In this document: positions 1-12,680 of the stretch, in pieces
Layout of the letters: the number at the start of each line of letters is the position of its first letter
How positions within the stretch are numbered: the first letter of the stretch is position 1
Source of the DNA: Notospermus geniculatus
Taxonomy: Eukaryota > Nemertea > Pilidiophora > Heteronemertea > Lineidae
Assembly: GCA_002633025.1 (NCBI GenBank)
Contig: NMRB01000032.1
Coordinates: 333,932-397,931 of the forward strand
Direction: 5' to 3'
Length of the DNA: 64,000 nucleotides
Position numbers and translations under genes: made by a program
Notes under the pieces: generated by a model
Seen by the model: the letters and a program-made list of their open reading frames with translations, nothing else
Database searches by the model: none
Told to the model about the DNA's origin: nothing

Positions 1-189
1 GTTTGTGAAAAAGACAACAGTGCTTGGTTACATTCAGCAAGTGATCAGACAAGTCAGATTGCAGACCGTGGTCTTAAACTTGGGTTCAGAATGCCAGTTG
101 GCAGCTGCCAGGCTTGGCCAAAGTCAGTGTCCATTCGTTTTGCCATTTGAACTTCAGGGAGATGTTTTCAAAACCATTTTCCCTTACAG
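1..189 (+). other. Intron of MASTL
   Basis: No reading frame here resembles a kinase N-lobe. The stretch ends in a pyrimidine-rich acceptor (ccttacag, 182-189) in front of the first recognisable MASTL exon. I read it as the intron separating that exon from the upstream kinase exons, which lie outside the window. Confidence 0.7.
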
Positions 190-3100
190 AGATAAATATA
201 GGTGATATCCTGAGCACCCCAGTACCAATGGGAGGGAATCGACTGAAAAGAGAATATTTCAGAACTCCTGGACAAGTCCTATCATTAACAAGCCATTTTG
301 CTTTTGTAAGTGAATTATTTTTTTATATTTTCACTGGGACTTTCTTGCAACGGAAAGCGATTTTTGTTCAGTATTTGACCCTTCACCTGTAATGGAGGAA
401 CTACGCCGATCACACATCTGTGTCTTGATTAGTTTACGCTGTGGATATCATGCTTTCCAAAAGAAATCTACTTATATGGAAATCTGACATGGGGTGATGT
501 GTACATCTACTTTATTCTTGGTGGTTGGTTTTTCAGAATTCTTCAGAAAAAAAGAGAACCCATTGCAATGGTACATCAAGCTGTGGCAGTCTCTCACGAT
601 CAAGGGATGTTAGTGTCAACATGTCACCAGCTCCCATCAGAGGACTAACGCCAACTCTAGAAAGCTTCAGAGGGATCAGTTCATCACACTCAATAGATGC
701 TGCAGAAGAGGATGACCAGAAGCCTGTGCATCCCCACAAGATATCCTGGGAGGATGAAATGAGTGATTATGAACACAACAAAATCCAGGATTCACCTAAA
801 TTCAAACACGCTGTGCAGAAGTCTGATCTTGAAGAAACGCCTCAGTTGAATTTGGTGCGGAATAAATCTCGGTTACGCTCATTTGCCTCAGAGAAAATGC
901 GTAGTGTGAGAAGAGGGAGTGATGGTGTTCAATCAGAAGAAAGTGCAGATAAGGAGAGGAAGTCACTACATAGTATGCTTGATGAATGCGATACTGATGG
1001 TGGTGAGAGTTCTCATGATTTAGGGCAGACACAAGAGGAGTCCACGTTAGACCATTACTGTCATAAGAAGAAAGTCTCAAATGAAAATGAAAGTAAAGGG
1101 GGTAACCCTTTGGATGATGATAGTGACAAACTTTTTCGTAAAAGTTGTTCTTCTTTGAGTTTTGGTGATACAGGTTCAAGACGGTGTCCGCCATTGCCTG
1201 GTGATCTTCTGAATACGCCTCTGGGGTCAACTGGTAGCGGAAAGAAGCGACGCTTTGCGGATGTTTGCAAGAGTCCGTTACGTAAAAGTGCAGCTGATGA
1301 TTTGAACAGAAGTACTGGCCTAACAAAGGAGATATGTTTGTTGAAATTGGGTGATGAACATTTGTTGAAACGACGTAATTCTCTCACCATGGAAATAGAG
1401 GAGGTGCAAAAAGAGGGGGCACGAAATGTTCATCATAGTTCTGTTGGCTCAGATAGTGTCTTCTTTAATTCTAGCGCCGTTCCTGATAGCGAGATTGAAA
1501 TATTCCGTACAGGAGATATCTTTGACGTGCATCACATTGCAGAGCCCATGTTCAGCATTTCCAGTATAGGTAGTGCTAGTGCTGCCAGTCAGTCAATGCT
1601 TCGTCAATCAGATGCCACAAGCATCCACACGCCTGAACACTTTATCATTCCTGATAATTTTAAGACACCAGGGCCATCTCTTGTAGACTACGATACAATC
1701 AGTTCTGTGGCAGAGGAGGACTTCTGTTTTGTGGACGAATCATACAGTGCCAATACAAGCAGCCAGCTCAGTCAGAAAAGTGACATTTCAGGATTTGCAG
1801 AAAAAGAAAATGTGCCCAACTCGGCAGCAGGCAATGATAAGAAGCGGTTCCCTCAGGAGCTGCTAAGGAGGAAGGCTATGTTTCGCTGTGGCTCTCTTTG
1901 TGGATCAACAGGAAGCTGTGGGAGTGGACAGCACAGAGCATTCGGTTCAGTAGGCAAGGAAAAGTTCAAGGTAATATCATCGTACATGTACTTGATACAA
2001 ATGGTCATCTCATCAGACCAGCACAAGTATCTCTTGTTTGCTCTTTCCAATATGTATGCACACAACTCATTACATGAGTCTTGTGGAGGGTATTGTGAAA
2101 TCATTTTCATACTTCTGTATTCTCTTCACAGTCACTCCACCAAATTTCAAAGACCCCTGGCCCAATGATTCACACTCCATACCGCACCCCCAAAAGTGTC
2201 CGTCGAGGTCGAAGACCAACGCTGGAGGAGGTTGATGATAGAATCCTGGGGACACCTGATTATCTCGCGCCAGAACTCCTTATGCAAAAGAAACATGGTG
2301 AGTCATGGTGTACTTCACAAAAATGACAAATCCTTCCACTCCTCAGGAAAACACTGAACTACAGTAAACCTTGCCTAAGTCGGGTTACGAAGTGTTTACG
2401 ATCTATATGAATTTGAAATTCGTGAACCGTCCCAAGAAAGTTATTTGACAAACAAAAACTTTCGTGGCAGCTCGACGAACTCACACGAACTGTACGAATG
2501 TTTAGGAATCAGCCAAGAATCATTTAAAAACTGCAAGAAACATTTGAGAATTACAAACCGGACAACTTTCTGATTCGGGACATTCGCAACATCAGTGAAA
2601 GTGGGGCATCATGGACCCACGCTGAAAACAAGCAGGAATGTCTCGAATGTATTTATGAATCAAGTACGAATCGGGCAAGAGTATTCGTAAGTGAGTCGTA
2701 CCTTATTTGTACAATTCTTACATGATTCTTTGAATTTGTACTTGTTTCCTAACCCATTCTTGACATTCAGCATATTTTTCAACCCGATTGGCCACGAATT
2801 TCGACAATTTCAGATTTGGGGCATTAGTCGACAAAACGGCTTACTTGACACTTGACTCTTAATTTGCAACTCTAGGTCGTCACTGAAAAAAACAATCGGC
2901 CACCGCGTCAGCAACGTCTGCATGTATACACTCCTAGACTGATTCACTCAGTCGCCACTGCGGGGTGCTGTAGGCTTTAATGGTATGAAAGAGCCTGGCC
3001 ATGCCTGATAGCCAGTTGATGCATAGACGCTGCACTGCACAAGTTGAATGCGCCAGTACATTATGTTATTGGGTTATTGTATATGCAGATCGCACACCAC

Positions 3101-4146
3101 AGGGATTCCCCACTAGGATAAGTTGTCATTAAGCTGACCTATACTTACAGGTTGTCAAAATGACGGGTAATGCGTAAGTCGTCATTATGACGACCTAGCA
3201 TTACTCATCATATTTCTAAGTCAACAAAAAAAACCTCAGTCTCGAAAGTGTCGAGGGCAAGGTTTACTGTACATTCATTTTTCTGTAACTTTTGTACATG
3301 TAGGTCCTGAGGTAGATTGGTGGTCGCTTGGTGTGTGTATGTTCGAATTTCTGACGGGAGTCCCTCCATTCAATGATGAAACTCAAGAGCTGGTTTTCCA
3401 GAATATTTTGAATCGAGGTAAGTTGATATTTTCATTATGGGAGAGAAATCTACAGTACTGCTCAAAATTGGGAACTTCACTGCAGCCTCTTTAACATGTA
3501 AAATATTTTAATTTTTCAGACATTCCTTGGCCTGAAGAAGATGAAGCACTATCTGTCAATGCCCAAGATGTTATTAACGGCCTCTTGGCATTTGATGCCA
3601 CAGATAGATCCACAGCAAAAGGTATGTGTAGGTCTTTACGTCAGCTTCTTACTAATGTCTTCATTCATTTTAAAGTCCAGGGATATTTTTGGTCGGGATG
3701 TCGGTTTTGATGGAATGAACAAGGAGTGAACCTACAGGATTTTTCATTTATGACTTGTTTGAGTCCTTATCGGAGAACTCTGCTGTCTTTCTTCAGATCT
3801 AAAGCAGCATGCCCTGTTTTCTGACATTGATTGGAGCAACCTCCATGAACGCGAGATGCCGTTCATTCCTGCACCAGAGAACGACTGTGACACAGCATAT
3901 TTTGAACGTAAGTCAGAAGCAGAAGTTGTTTTATCGAGGACACTGTTGGGGAAGCTGCATATTCCTGGATTAAACATTTCTGTGTCAGAGGTTCATTGCA
4001 GTGTTTGCTTGAATGCCAAGTCCTGCTGGTGTGGTCCAGTATCATCGTAAACTTGATTTCATTTCATCATTAAGTCGGTTTCATTTTTTTCAGCCCGCAA
4101 CGAAATCCAGAATTTGAAAGTGTCTGCCTTGGTCAATCTTGAGTGA
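190..4146 (+). CDS. MASTL: MASTL (Greatwall kinase), 3' part; kinase N-lobe outside window
   Basis: Exons: 190-305, 537-1970, 2132-2297, 3304-3417, 3520-3621, 3797-3907, 4094-4146. All joins keep frame at GT-AG sites and give 697 residues to the stop. MASTL is the mitotic kinase that phosphorylates ENSA/ARPP19 and so blocks PP2A-B55. The first exon opens the long insert that splits the kinase: DILSTP and [10 protein letters not shown] match the human segment with Thr194 and Thr207. The single 1434-bp exon codes the poorly conserved, Ser/Thr-rich middle region. The next exons give the C-lobe: [25 protein letters not shown] (activation loop to APE), [16 protein letters not shown] and FNDET. The tail has [17 protein letters not shown] and ends [10 protein letters not shown]; the V-S pair sits where human Ser875 is autophosphorylated. 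The N-lobe with the glycine loop and catalytic HRD is not in the window. Identification is very secure; exact edges of the middle exon are inferred. Confidence 0.94.
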
Positions 4147-4342
4147 GAGGGATAGAGACTGTAGATTTCTGTGATCACGCAAGGTGTCTCATGTGAACTC
4201 TTGTTAGGGATCGCTCCACCATTCTCACCAGTGACATGCATGGTTCCATGGAATTCGAATGATACACCTTTAGATTTTGACTGTGATGTAGGCTTAGACT
4301 AGATTACTCTGTATTGTTACTTGTAACAGGAACAACTTGGCC

Positions 4343-4450
4343 CGTATGCATAAATGTGAAGTAAGCTTATTCCAGGTATAACTTAACGTACCGGGGTAAC
4401 AGATATGTTAAGTTCTACCTGGAATAAGCTTATTCCACCTTTATGCATAC
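4343..4450. repeat. Imperfect hairpin in the MASTL 3' UTR
   Basis: Arms of about 44 nt (4343-4387 and 4408-4450) are reverse complements with a handful of mismatches. Each arm carries the word taagcttattcca, and the ends read gtatgcataaa / tttatgcatac. It lies between the MASTL stop and its likely poly(A) signal, so the mRNA could fold here. It looks like a small foldback MITE. Confidence 0.75.
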
Positions 4451-4741
4451 AGGTCCTTATGTCTTTTTTAGATGATATGTATGACCAATAAGGGCAGATT
4501 ACTAGACATGGCACATTGTTTGCTGGATTTCCTGACTTGGTTTTGGTTACTAATACTGTGTAAACAATTCCTCCTAAGTACCATATGGTCAGACTTGCAT
4601 TCTGCTTATTGTTTTTGACAATTATACAAATATATAGATTGCTTGTGATACAAATAATTCAGCATGGTTACCGTACTTTGGATCATGACCATGTCTCATA
4701 TGCAATTGAATTTAAATGTATTTTCAAAATGTGTGACTTAA

Positions 4742-4747
4742 AATAAA
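4742..4747 (+). promoter_or_regulatory. Candidate poly(A) signal of MASTL
   Basis: AATAAA on the + strand 596 nt after the MASTL stop. It is a plausible 3' end signal, chosen only by position and hexamer. Confidence 0.45.
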
Positions 4748-5493
4748 GAGACCAAGTCTGCATACTGAAGGTATGTGTCTGTTTTTCACTTCTTTTGGTG
4801 GCACGAAAACTACAAAAATCATATGGAGGTATCGAGCTGAGTGCCATAATGGCATTAGGGCAATTTGATGTATTGCAGGGGGAAACCTGCACAGAGAGTT
4901 GTGCTCTCTATCACATTGAGACCGGAACCTCAGAGGTGACAGGCACCAGTGTTTCCATTGCGCCAGCATGATAGCCCAATGGAGGCGTTGTACAGGTTCC
5001 TCTGATTGTACTGCACCACATATATTCTACATAATGAGTAAACTGCCCTTGGCATAAGATGTACCGCGCCCGGTAAGCAAACCAAAAATGGTGATTTGCC
5101 CATTGAGAGCCAATTCGCATGAGAAAATTCACATGCAGCAGCGCCTTTACTCTTCTATCTTCCAATTTCAGGTGATGTCAATATATTGACAAGTGGTGGC
5201 GATGGCAATGCACTGGTACTCGTGTTGACAGAATTCTCCATCAGAGATTCTGAAGTATTTGTTGATCCAAGAATACATCGAGTAGTCATGCAGTTCCTGG
5301 GAGCAAGTTCATCACTCATTCACTCACGGTATTCGAGTAAACAAGAAGGCCAATATGTTTTCTGAAAGGGCTGCATTCAGCTGATGTTGCTGCCTGTGAT
5401 CATTGGACGTTGGGGTAGGTTGAACACTGCACAAATTTTTTTTATCAAATTGAGCAGGATGTTTCATTCAAGTAGCCTAGATGACACTTGTTA
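4748..5493. other. Intergenic, nothing recognised
   Basis: Short open frames only, with no family resemblance and no clear repeat structure seen by eye. Confidence 0.5.
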
Positions 5494-5714
5494 AGCCTAG
5501 GTCACATATCCACTCCGGGGCCAGTACGGCGAGTAAAAACAGACATTTGGAGCAAATTCTACGGTGCCCAGTTTGATCCAGTCTAATTTCCACTTATCCA
5601 TTGAGGCGATTTTGGCATAATTCATCTTAGATCCGTGTTTCATTATCTAAAATCCACTGCAAGCCGCTGGGTGGGGAAAATCGTACGGGGCCCGGTGGAT
5701 TTGTGACCTAGGCT
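5494..5714. mobile_element. PIF/Harbinger-type MITE, copy 1
   Basis: Ends are inverted repeats (AGCCTAGGTCACA at the left, TGTGACCTAGGCT at the right), flanked by TTA on both sides. A second copy lies at 59357-59589, with the same interior including ccgctgggtggggaaaatcg. A 3-bp TWA duplication is the hallmark of PIF/Harbinger elements. No transposase frame is present, so it is non-autonomous. Confidence 0.75.
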
Positions 5715-6203
5715 TTAGCAGGTCTTTTACTCTGAAAGAAACTTCCCCAGGGTGATGACCTAATTTTGGCAAAATGGTTGCTGGCAAAACTCATCCATGG
5801 TGGCATGGTTTTCATTCAATATTCATTCGAAGGGACCTTCACTTGGAGGCCCAAAGCCAGCGTATGTTGAGATTGTTTGATGTCGAGGAACACATTATCA
5901 GAGGAAGAGTGAGTTTTCATTCACGTACATGAAGATTACTTGCAGGCCTAACTATCATGTTGAATTTGTCCAAAAACAATAGAACAGAATGTTTTTTCGA
6001 GGCATAAGACAAGCACATTCATTTCCAATGGGAGGGTTACCACTACAAGGATAGAAGGGTTCGAAGGAAGGACAGACTCACCAATACTATATTAAACTCT
6101 GGTTTATTCAAACTGATCAGACAAGGACCATGCGTCCATACAAAATTTGTACAGCAGCTTCTGCTCATGCGCAAGGCGCATGTTACAACTACGTAACCTG
6201 TGG

Positions 6204-6361
6204 GGTGTTCCCTAAGGCCGGGTTCACATAGAGCTACACGTTACATCCAGATGGCGGGACACAAAGGTTTCATGGTCTTGAATCCTTTGCGGAGCCTTTG
6301 TTTGCCGGCATGTCCACGTACCGTGTAGCTGTATGTGAACCCAGCCCTAGTGGGAACACCG
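6204..6361. mobile_element. Short inverted-repeat element (MITE)
   Basis: Arms of roughly 38 nt pair with a few mismatches and small gaps: gggttcacatagagctacac near the left end, gtgtagctgtatgtgaaccc near the right, with ggtgttcc and ggaacacc outermost. No coding capacity. Confidence 0.6.
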
Positions 6362-6588
6362 AGTCCTCGCGAAAAACACGACCGTCACACATTTGTTACA
6401 AAGGCAGAGATCTGTTCACTTGTTTGAGAGTAAGTCGAGCCAACGAATCACCGAAAGCCCTGAAAAAGTAAACAGATGGTTTTCATTCACTTAATTAAAT
6501 ACACGGTACAGAAAGTAAACAGATGGTTTTCATTCACTTAATTAAATATACGGTAAAGAAAGTAAACAGATGGTTTTCATTCACTTAA

Positions 6589-7478
6589 GGTGAAGGGATA
6601 CCTAACAGATCGGCACAGGCCGAGCGGCAGTCTCAGAACAAAACCTATTGAGCACCGACCCATAACAATAGCTTATACTAGTGTCCCACTGTCGACTTTT
6701 TCCCACGACAAGGGGCGAATCTTTAGTCTGCGACATTCCCTCAACAAGCTGCGATATTTAGCATTAATGTGTTTCGCATAGGATCACGGAGCCAGAGAAT
6801 CACTGCGAACATAGACGACAGTCTACGAAGAGCTACGATTTTTTTATTCGTCCCTTGTCGCAGGCCAAAATTCGCCAGTGGGACACTAGTATTATTGATC
6901 GACTCTGGTGGAATTCCCTGCTTTCCCTGCAATTTTCGGCTTTGTTTTGCACTTAATTGGTTGATTTTTTTGAAGTATCTGTTTTAACTGATAGTAAACT
7001 TAGTCCTCCAGGTGTCTATAGAGAGATTTTGGTGATATCCGAGTGAAATCTTCACGTATTCCAGAAAATGTTAATCAGGGCATTTTTACACCTTAATTAC
7101 ATGTGGTTTATAATGGATAACTGAAATGATTTTTTTGAGAAAACTCTCTATAGGCACCTCAAGAGTGCTTGTCTTTATGTACGGTAATGGTATAATCCAG
7201 AACAACGCAGTCGGTAGCCAAGATTCGGAATTTCACCCCGAAAATGAAATTTTAGGGTCTTAATTTAATAATGTTACTGCTAACAAAAGTTCACAGTTTT
7301 ATATCAGAATATACGGAGCAGGGGTAGAGAATCACTAGCTACTGTTGTCAAGAGCACCAGACCGGCAAGAGAGGAGAAGAGTTCCAAGATGGTGTAATAG
7401 ATTACTTTAGGTCATAGAAAAGATATCAAATTTTCTATTTTATGCCTGCATTATTTTGTGCTTAGGTATCCCTTCACC
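6589..7478. mobile_element. TTAA-flanked non-autonomous transposon (piggyBac-like)
   Basis: Terminal inverted repeats GGTGAAGGGATACCTAA and TTAGGTATCCCTTCACC bound an 890-bp segment with TTAA on each side (6585-6588, 7479-7482). Intact neighbouring tandem-repeat units show a single TTAA at the site, so the duplication is real. TTAA targeting is typical of piggyBac elements. No transposase is encoded. Confidence 0.85.
6675..6892. mobile_element. Nested inverted-repeat element inside the TTAA transposon
   Basis: The left end TACTAGTGTCCCACT is mirrored by AGTGGGACACTAGTA at the right. Pairing continues inward with interruptions (acaaggggcgaat / attcgtcccttgt). TA at both ends fits a Tc1/mariner-like MITE, but could also be a subterminal repeat of the host element. 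Confidence 0.55.
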
Positions 7479-7498
7479 TTAATTAAATATACGGTACA

Positions 7499-10400
7499 TT
7501 TGACTAAATTGGAGAGGATGGAAACCTGGGACCGGGGAGATTCCCCTACTCTTTACGAATGATCCCAAGGGATCTTTTAGGTGCATGAATCACAGACAAT
7601 CCACACACCACTCGGCCTTTGATAAACCAGTCGAGCAGCACTGGTGGATGTGGAGTTTAACATAAGTAGCTTGGGCCAATAAAATTTTGGTCCAGCCCAC
7701 TCATTTTAAACAGCCACATTGATTGACTGGGTTGAGCTAAATTCTACAGAGTCAAACTACGGCACATTGGCGTTAATATTGAGAAAGGTGTCCTGGGCTC
7801 TTTGATTCACGAAGCTCTCGTAACTTACTGGAGTGCGTGAACTATTGTCCATTTGCAGACAACCTATTGTTCGCTATCAGCCTGCGTGCCCTTAAAGTTA
7901 TGGGGCCTTTGTGAATAAGGTCCCTGCTAAGTTTCCAAAAGGATTATTACTGGAGAGACTAGGATAACATTTGAAGCTCCTTTGATACTCTGGTGCATTA
8001 ACATGGCGCTAAATAAAAGATGCAGAGTAACATGACAGTATTTACATTCTGTCAATCTCAAAAGCTCAACCCAGACAAGGGTGATAGGTCATTAGCGAAG
8101 AGCTTTGAAGGGTGTCCGAAAAGGAATTTGAATTCAAAGAATCTGAAGTTCGAGTTGCTGATGGACAAATCCAGAGGATCTGTGACTTTGAATGGTTCAA
8201 AACCTCACACTAAGACAGCATGTTGCAGCAAACTGTCATCACTGAATGGTACTCTGAACAATTTAGGGGGACACCCTGTGACAATTTTTCAAAGCTCAAC
8301 CCCAGCGCCACGACGGGGACGTTACCTATCAGGGCGCCACCTGAAAAGAGAAGAAAAAGAAAAAAACATAATTAGTAAATGGATTAACAAGTACCGGTAT
8401 ACTAGAAATTATTGGAAATCGAGAAAAATGATGAGGATCATACATACGTATTCGCAGGAGGTAAAAATCTGTTTATTACCTCCTGGTATTGGCTCATGCG
8501 AAATAAAAATGGCCCATGCGAAATAAAAATTCCACGTCAAAATTGGCCGATTGGGTATTTGCGCAGCGGGTTTGAAAATATCAAAACCTTCGTAACATCT
8601 GTACCTGTGTATAGAGGTTCTGAACGCAATGTGAATTCTACACAAAAAATTCCCTCCCCTCCTGAAAAAAACATTAGGCCTGACATCATTGTAGCAGTGT
8701 TATCTGAATTTTATAAAAAGCATGTGAATTTAATAAAAAGTTATTTGTGAACGTCACAAATATTTTGGATGAACATTCCCACAATTTCGGGGAGAATTTT
8801 CATGTGATCAAATTCAGATATTGCTGCTACCCTATCCTATGCAACCTTGAAATGATCCTGTCCGGTTGTAGTTGAATTGAAAAGTTAACTGAAAACCCCT
8901 CAACAGTCAGTCATCTGCTCCTCACAAAAAAACTGAGTGCAACATGAGTGCATAATGACAGTACATGGGAAGAAAGGTAAGATTAGTTACAGGCAAGCAT
9001 TGCAAATAATAAATGTTACAGACAGGGTAGCATTGGGGTGCAGCCAATCTGCTTTTAACATCAGAACCCACAGACGGGTAAGGTAAAGTAGAGGGTACGC
9101 ACTTTTTTTAAGCCTTCTTTTTTCGGTCCGGATAATATAGGCGAGGGGAACCTAGTGCAAGCTGAAATGGAAACAAGAGCAAAACCGAATTCTGTTCAGT
9201 CACGATCACAAAATGACATCACAGAATGAGATTTTGCTTTGAACATGGCACTGGTTGCGACTTACCTTACCATTACAAAATATCAGATTGTCACAGGGAA
9301 ACACATGAAACAAAATTTTTGTCAGGTGGGGACAAAAAGGGCAACATGTGACTACACACTCTTAACAGCAGATCACCAACACTGACGTTCTCCAACAACA
9401 ACTTGTCTTTCCCTCCTGAGAATGCAATCTCCCCGACTGTGACAGATCACCCCGAGGACATTTGTGGCCAGACATCTTAGTCCTCGGACCAGAATTTGAG
9501 GTCAAGTCTGCTAATTCCTGCTGCAGCAGTTACATCTCCATTGTTGTGGACAACTCCCAAGATCAGCCATGATTTTTGCAGCTACACACCTGGTCACTAC
9601 TTACCAACTGGGCACTCGCACCTCATGTCACCAGATATCTAAGGCAATGTTGAGTAATTTCAGCTGCTAGGCTGAGACAGCGGGAGAGATGACACGACCT
9701 GTCCAGTGACTGGCTGCATCATCTGAATTCCAATATAACTGGGACAGCAAGAGACCAAGGCTCGCCTTGCATACTCCTTTAGACCATGATCCCACTTTGG
9801 CACTGAGATTGAGAAGGAATCACAAATGCGGCAAAGACTGGAATCCCCAGCTCATCTGATTCATGAAGAAGGGGGTTGTCAATGTACCATCGAAGTTGTA
9901 GGCAGATTCACCCCTCCAGAAGGACAACGAGCAAATAGACCTATAATCCGTATAAAGTGAAACTACAAATAAATCTACCTGAACTACTAGTGGTAGGCTA
10001 GCCTACAACAACTACCACTAGAGCTCACTAACAACTACGTGAGCCTAAACCACGCCTGAGAAAAAGGCCTACTAGAGAGATAATCCACAAAGTGGCAGAG
10101 AAGCCAGGACCACCGAGACCCACCCCAAGAACCACCAGAGCCATGGGAATCTACCAAACTTGGATGACAGATTGGAAATCTCCAACCACATGAATCAAGA
10201 TGAGTGGTTCTTCCAATCGATGTCACAGCCATGACGCCATCATCAAAAACAATGCCAAAATGGAATCAAAGTACTAGAGGATAGACAGGGCAAACTTTCG
10301 TCAACAAGCTGTCGACAATTATTGTGAAATCCCTGATGCTGTCAGCTGAAAGGTCTCCCATGCCAACTTCCTAGACACTGGACAGGTGCGATGGCACCAT

Positions 10401-11124
10401 CTTTACCATTATTACCATTACCATGATTTGATAGTCTTCACTTTGTGACTGAGAGATTCCTGGGCAATTGCATGACCACTGGCAGTGTTCATCATGGCCT
10501 GGCAGTGTTTCATCATACTTACCACAACCAATGAAAATGCATTGATAGTCTATCTTGTGACCGAGAGACTGCCTGGGTGATTGCATCCTCAGTAGGGGAA
10601 GACAGGCAGTTGTCAGAGAACATCAATGCAAGTGATCTACTGCTGCTGAGAGTGTGCAATTCACAAATTTTGTGTAATTTTCATTGCTGGTCAAGTGACT
10701 CCCTTCTGCAAAATCAGTGACACTTGGGGGTTGGAATCTACAAAAAAATGGGTGCTTCATCTTGTTTCTGCTGTGAAAATCATCATTTTGTAATGGCTCC
10801 ATTGACGTCCCTCCCTCCTTCTCCATCTCAAGGAAAACAACCAGTACCATGTGCGGTTCACTAAAGAGTCATTGGTAAACTACTGTTGATCCCAAGCTGG
10901 ACTGCAGTGGATCAGTAAACTACCAGCTGATCCCAAGCTGCTGGACTGTTATCTTGGCCTAATATTAGCTGAAGCTTGACCTATACATGTCAGTTTATCG
11001 GCCAGTGGATCAATAAACTACATTGTAGCATATTGACCCAATCTGGCATTATCTTAAGCTGTCATTATCACTAATTACTAGTCAGTGGACCAATAAATTA
11101 CCGCCGACTCTAAAGTGGACCAAA
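7499..11124. other. Intergenic; only repeat fragments recognised
   Basis: No exon-like frame with recognisable homology. Near 7913 there is a MITE end reading cctttgtgaataaggtccc, a terminus that recurs near 22993 and, inverted, at 30585. Around 10870-11110 the phrase agtggatcaataaactac recurs in degenerate form, suggesting an old tandem repeat. The open frame at 8020-8526 shows no family features and is probably chance. Confidence 0.5.
10425..10586. repeat. Imperfect direct repeat, about 45 bp, two copies
   Basis: tgatagtcttcactttgtga near 10430 and tgatagtctatcttgtga near 10542 begin matching segments that continue through gactgagagat / gaccgagagact and end in gcaattgcat / gtgattgcat. Confidence 0.6.
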
Positions 11125-12680
11125 AAAATGCAATCATATCTACCATATGTTGGGAAGTGCAGGAAAAATTTAAAAAAGACAAAAATTCCTAGCCCGATAT
11201 CAAGATTCTCCTAGACCTATGATCTTGTGGTTTGCCCCAAAACAGACACACACACAGAAGGACAGAGGCTAACTACCGGTAACCAACGTAAAACGCAGTG
11301 GCTTTTACATGTAGCCCGCCCCACCAATCCACTCAGGGCCTATTCCAAATATTTCCCAAAAAATCCCTGTGCAGGTATCATATCCTCTGATTTTAGAGAA
11401 TGTGAGGTGTTCGGGGTTAGAAATCAAGAGACTTACAATGACCCCAGTCTTGCATCGCCCATCTTTTGTTGTCGTGGGCTACTAACTGTGATACAGTCTT
11501 CGTCCATTTATTTATTTATTTATTAAAGATTTTACAATATATAATTGACATGGACTACTAACTGTTCGACACAGTCGCTTTCACCCATTCTTTAGGAGGT
11601 GTCGCATCTCACCTCAAGTTTCTGAAATGGAAGGGTATGTGTGATCTTTCAAGTTTAAAGGTTGGCCTATTCAGATGAGAATGAAAAGTTTTCAGGACTT
11701 TGAGAAGCCGTGATGATCCAAGAACAACCATCAAGCAGTGATTTTACTGATCAAGTACATCATTTGGACAGGGGCACGAACAGATGGCAAGTGAATGTCA
11801 ACAAACAAGAATAGTTGAATGTAAACAAACAAATTAAAATCTGATGATTTGAAGTCCAAAATGCCAATGACATCTTCAGAAAATAACTTAGACAGCATCT
11901 CTTCAGTTTCAGAGCTGAAACTCTGTCATTACAGTTGACACACATGGCAGGAACTTGCCACTTTTTATGTCGGCAGTCCCCTGAATTAGAGAATCTGGAT
12001 TTAGCTTACCTTTTCAACCCGCTCTTCGTGCCACTGGTGGTTCCTCACAAGTGGAGGACCACCTTGCATGGACAGGAGAGGTGACGTTGTACCTGTGCCA
12101 TGTCACTGGTGCTGGAGGGGGGAGACAGTCTCACCCAGTGAAGCTGAAAGAAAGAATGAACAATAGTCATGTATTCCACTTTAAATGAAAAGAATGATAT
12201 TCCGATGACAAATTAAGTGTCACTTTTCTCAGTGTCAGCTGGCCTGACACAGTGTAATCTCTTCATCTGGGAGTGACAGAGAATGCAACTCTTCTGGGTG
12301 CCTCAAGCATCAACGAACAGGTGACATGAGAATTTCAAAAGAAATCTGGAAATCTCACGATGTACATGTAAAATGTCAGTGACATTTTGAGTACAAGTTT
12401 CTTGAACAAAATCCAAAGACAATCTTCAATTCAGTAGAAAGTCTCCATTTCTGCACATGATGACAAAAACCACTGAAGTTAGAGAAACTCTCCCAACTCA
12501 TCCTGAATTTACAGTTACCTTTTCAACCCGCTCTTTATGCCACTGGTTGTTCCTCACAAGTGAAGGACCACCTTGCATGGACAGGAGAGGTGACGTTTAC
12601 CTGTGCCATGTCACTGGTGCTGGAGGGGGAGACAGTCTAACCAAGTGAAGCTGAAAGAAAGAATGAACAGTAGTCGTAAA
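11125..12680. repeat. Duplicated block, copy 1 (probable unmerged haplotype)
   Basis: Near-identical to 13848-15420 at an offset of 2723-2724 bp, with only scattered substitutions and 1-bp indels. Copy 2 starts on the base after an N at 13847. The stretch preceding the N (13660-13846) also has a match beyond copy 2 (15500-15690), so the whole behaves like two alleles set in tandem. It holds no recognised gene. Confidence 0.85.

Larger units (their letters stand above)
6468..7498. repeat. 47-bp tandem repeat, three copies, third interrupted by a transposon
   Basis: The word gtaaacagatggttttcatt recurs at 6468, 6515 and 6562, exactly 47 bp apart, followed by cacttaattaaata and cggta. The third copy stops at the TTAA of 6585-6588 and resumes at 7479, after an 890-bp element. 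The first two copies preserve the uninterrupted target. Confidence 0.9.

Noticed and set aside
802-1326. 174-residue open frame on the minus strand
   Set aside because: Antisense shadow of the MASTL insert exon; composition without domain features.
525-2168. 547-codon open frame read as one unspliced gene
   Set aside because: It is the large MASTL exon plus intron read-through. Frame continuity with 2132-2297 requires splicing at 1970/2132, and the sequence after 1970 begins a gtaata donor.
8020-8526. 168-residue open frame in the 20-kb intergenic region
   Set aside because: No domain, signal or repeat feature; Lys/Ser-rich random-looking translation; no splice context. Retained only as a note in the intergenic entry.
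11227-11526. 99-residue frame occurring twice (also at 13950-14249)
   Set aside because: The duplication reflects the duplicated block, not gene conservation; the translation has no family resemblance.
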